From Desulfocapsa sp. (GTDB lineage Bacteria; Desulfobacterota; Desulfobulbia; Desulfobulbales; Desulfocapsaceae), in NCBI GenBank assembly GCA_029942265.1, contig JAOZTO010000069.1, forward strand, positions 1 through 9,155: a stretch of 9,155 bases of DNA. The letters are read 5' to 3'. Below are positions 7,941 through 9,155 of this stretch, in pieces. The translations under genes and the position numbers were made by a program. The first letter of the stretch is position 1. Every line of letters starts with the position of its first letter. The notes below the pieces were generated by a model. It was not told the origin of the DNA. It did no database searches and saw only the letters and a list, made by a program, of their open reading frames with translations.

Positions 7941-8924
7941 TTAGCAGTCGCACTTGTCGGGCTTACATCCACCACCACCACAACCACAATCCGAAGATCC
8001 TGAATCAGTAGATGCCATGTTCAATGCTGTAGGTGCAGCAACAGCAGGTAAACGTAATTCAACGGCGTCAACAATTTTTGTAAAGGCTTCAGTGGCAGGA
8101 CTTTTGGCATCAGACGAAAGATAGGGTACGCCATCATCACCTGCAATCACAACCTTTGGATCCATCGGAACGGCGCCAAGAAAAGCCAGATCAAATTCAC
8201 GAGCAAGTTCTTCTCCACCGCCTGTCTTAAAAATATCCACAGTAGTGTTACACTCTGGGCAGACAAATCCTGACATATTTTCTACAATACCGACAACTTC
8301 CATCTCTACAGTTTTACAAAAGTTGAGTGATTTACGAACATCAGCAAGGGCAACCTTCTGTGGAGTTGTCACAACTACAGCTTTAACCAAAGGAACAGTC
8401 TGGGCAATAGAAAGTGGTTCATCACCAGTGCCCGGAGGGGCATCAATGATCAAGTAGTCAAGCTCACCCCAATCCATATCGGATACAAATTGACGAATTG
8501 CTTGAATTTTTAAAGGCCCACGCCAGATAATTGCCTCATCCCTATCCTTCATCATATATTCGAGGGATACAACTTTCAGATTATCGTTATATTGTAATGG
8601 TGCAACAAGATCATTTGGGTTTGCTGGTGCTTCAAGATTTCCTTTGAGATTCAGCATACGAATAACATCGGGACCGTGTAGATCCACATCCATCAATCCG
8701 ACCTTATGACCACGTGCCGCAAGCGCAAGGGCTAAATTCACCGAAACAGTGGATTTACCAACGCCACCCTTTCCACTCATCACCAGAATTTTATTTTTAA
8801 TTTTACCCAATGATCGGGTAATGGCATTATCCTGCTGTGCCATTTTAGCCTGTTGAGACTCCTGACTACTTCCACAGGAACTCGTGCTCCCGCATGAACT
8901 ACTTGATCCGCATGAACTAGACAT
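7941..8924 (-). CDS. mrp: Mrp/NBP35-family P-loop ATPase, iron-sulfur cluster carrier
   Basis: This cytosolic ATPase binds and transfers [4Fe-4S] clusters to apo-proteins. It has a deviant Walker A GKGGVGKST (51-59), switch I DVDLHGPD (79-86) and switch II DAPPGTGDE (161-169). The CPEC motif (C222, C225), which bridges an Fe-S cluster across the dimer in this family, is present. The core ends with VPMDPKVVIAGDDGVPY. Both ends are unusual: the N-terminus repeats an SSCGSS unit with C5, C11 and C17 evenly spaced, and the C-terminus is Gly/Cys-rich with C313, C315, C320, C325 and C327. At 327 aa it lacks room for a C-terminal NifX/NifB-type domain. The start is fixed by AGGAG 6 nt upstream. It is separated from the downstream metallo-hydrolase by 243 bp holding the repeat element, so it is probably a separate transcript. 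Confidence 0.95.
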   Translation of the reverse strand: MSSSCGSSSSCGSTSSCGSSQESQQAKMAQQDNAITRSLGKIKNKILVMSGKGGVGKSTVSVNLALALAARGHKVGLMDVDLHGPDVIRMLNLKGNLEAPANPNDLVAPLQYNDNLKVVSLEYMMKDRDEAIIWRGPLKIQAIRQFVSDMDWGELDYLIIDAPPGTGDEPLSIAQTVPLVKAVVVTTPQKVALADVRKSLNFCKTVEMEVVGIVENMSGFVCPECNTTVDIFKTGGGEELAREFDLAFLGAVPMDPKVVIAGDDGVPYLSSDAKSPATEAFTKIVDAVELRLPAVAAPTALNMASTDSGSSDCGCGGGGCKPDKCDC

Positions 8925-8930
8925 ACTGTT

Positions 8931-8935
8931 CTCCT
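8931..8935 (-). promoter_or_regulatory. mrp ribosome binding site
   Basis: On the minus strand AGGAG lies 6 nt before the ATG at 8924. It is the strongest Shine-Dalgarno in the window and fixes the start ahead of the Cys-repeat N-terminus, showing that the repeat is translated. Confidence 0.8.
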
Positions 8936-9016
8936 ATTAATAATATATAAATAATTGACAAGCTCGTAAAAAGGTCAAATCTTAGATGGCTAAGTTGTTT
9001 AATAATTTATTTACCA

Positions 9017-9033
9017 CACTGATCACGTCAGTG
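9017..9033. promoter_or_regulatory. Operator-like palindrome upstream of mrp
   Basis: CACTGA (9017-9022) and TCAGTG (9028-9033) are perfect inverted repeats around a 5-bp centre, about 93 bp upstream of the mrp start. Closer to the gene, TTGAC (8955-8959) and GTCAA (8974-8978) form another short inverted pair, and TTGACC read on the minus strand at 8973-8978 is a possible -35 box with no good -10. The dimeric form suits a transcription-factor site. No T-run follows on either strand, so it is not a terminator. The regulator is unknown. Confidence 0.35.
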
Positions 9034-9100
9034 ACAAAAATTAGTAATCATGCAATATAGTAATGCTGTTATTTGGAAAAGCAAATTTTTTCAAACCCTC

Positions 9101-9155
9101 TTGGTAAACATTCGGGTTGGGGGCAAAAATAGGCTCAACCACTGAACTGTAAATG
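9101..9155. repeat. Second, partial copy of the repeat element (cut by window end)
   Basis: From 9105 the sequence follows the left part of the 7771 element in the same orientation. The pattern taaaYattcgggttggg is followed by caaaa, aggct and aac, then, after a 13-nt deletion relative to copy 1, ctgaaYtRtaaat. Its first 19 bases also match the reverse complement of copy 1's right end (7921-7939) at 17 positions, which is the expected behaviour of inverted-repeat termini. The rest lies beyond the window. Confidence 0.6.

Overview
The window carries seven protein genes and looks like ordinary chromosome of a strictly anaerobic bacterium. The best guess is a sulfur- or sulfate-metabolising Desulfobacterota of the Desulfobulbales type. 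This is an inference from gene content: a Tat-exported four-cluster ferredoxin with an NrfD/HybB membrane partner, SelB, a Cys-tailed Mrp ATPase, and a histidine-kinase relic whose sequence resembles the 'HEINNPLNGIINY' kinases common in that group. No 16S or other decisive marker is present.

Layout, plus strand: a terminator-like hairpin at the left edge (1-40) is followed by ftsH (75-1946). Four bases later comes a membrane protein (1951-2880) with the architecture of a sensor histidine kinase, but its phosphoacceptor His is replaced by Asn and it has no ATPase domain. A Tat-signal 16-Cys ferredoxin (2929-3690) follows. After a 184-bp gap containing a perfect 12-bp hairpin comes a roughly ten-helix NrfD/HybB-family protein (3875-5053). 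The last two should form a quinone-linked periplasmic electron-transfer module, but no catalytic subunit or cytochrome lies beside them.

Layout, minus strand, convergent with the first block: a glyoxalase-II-like metallo-hydrolase (7068-7697) lies upstream of selB (5100-7031), probably in one operon. Further upstream is mrp (7941-8924), an Fe-S carrier ATPase with Cys-rich ends. SelB implies that the cell makes selenoproteins, but no selenoprotein gene was recognised here.

The least explained sequence is in the spacers around mrp. A compact, highly structured element of about 165 bp with near-perfect terminal inverted repeats abuts the mrp stop codon (7771-7935). A related but diverged copy begins upstream of mrp and runs off the window end (9101-9155). 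I read these as members of a small non-autonomous repeat (MITE-like) family, which I cannot name. I see no CRISPR array, phage, toxin-antitoxin or defence locus, and no RNA gene.
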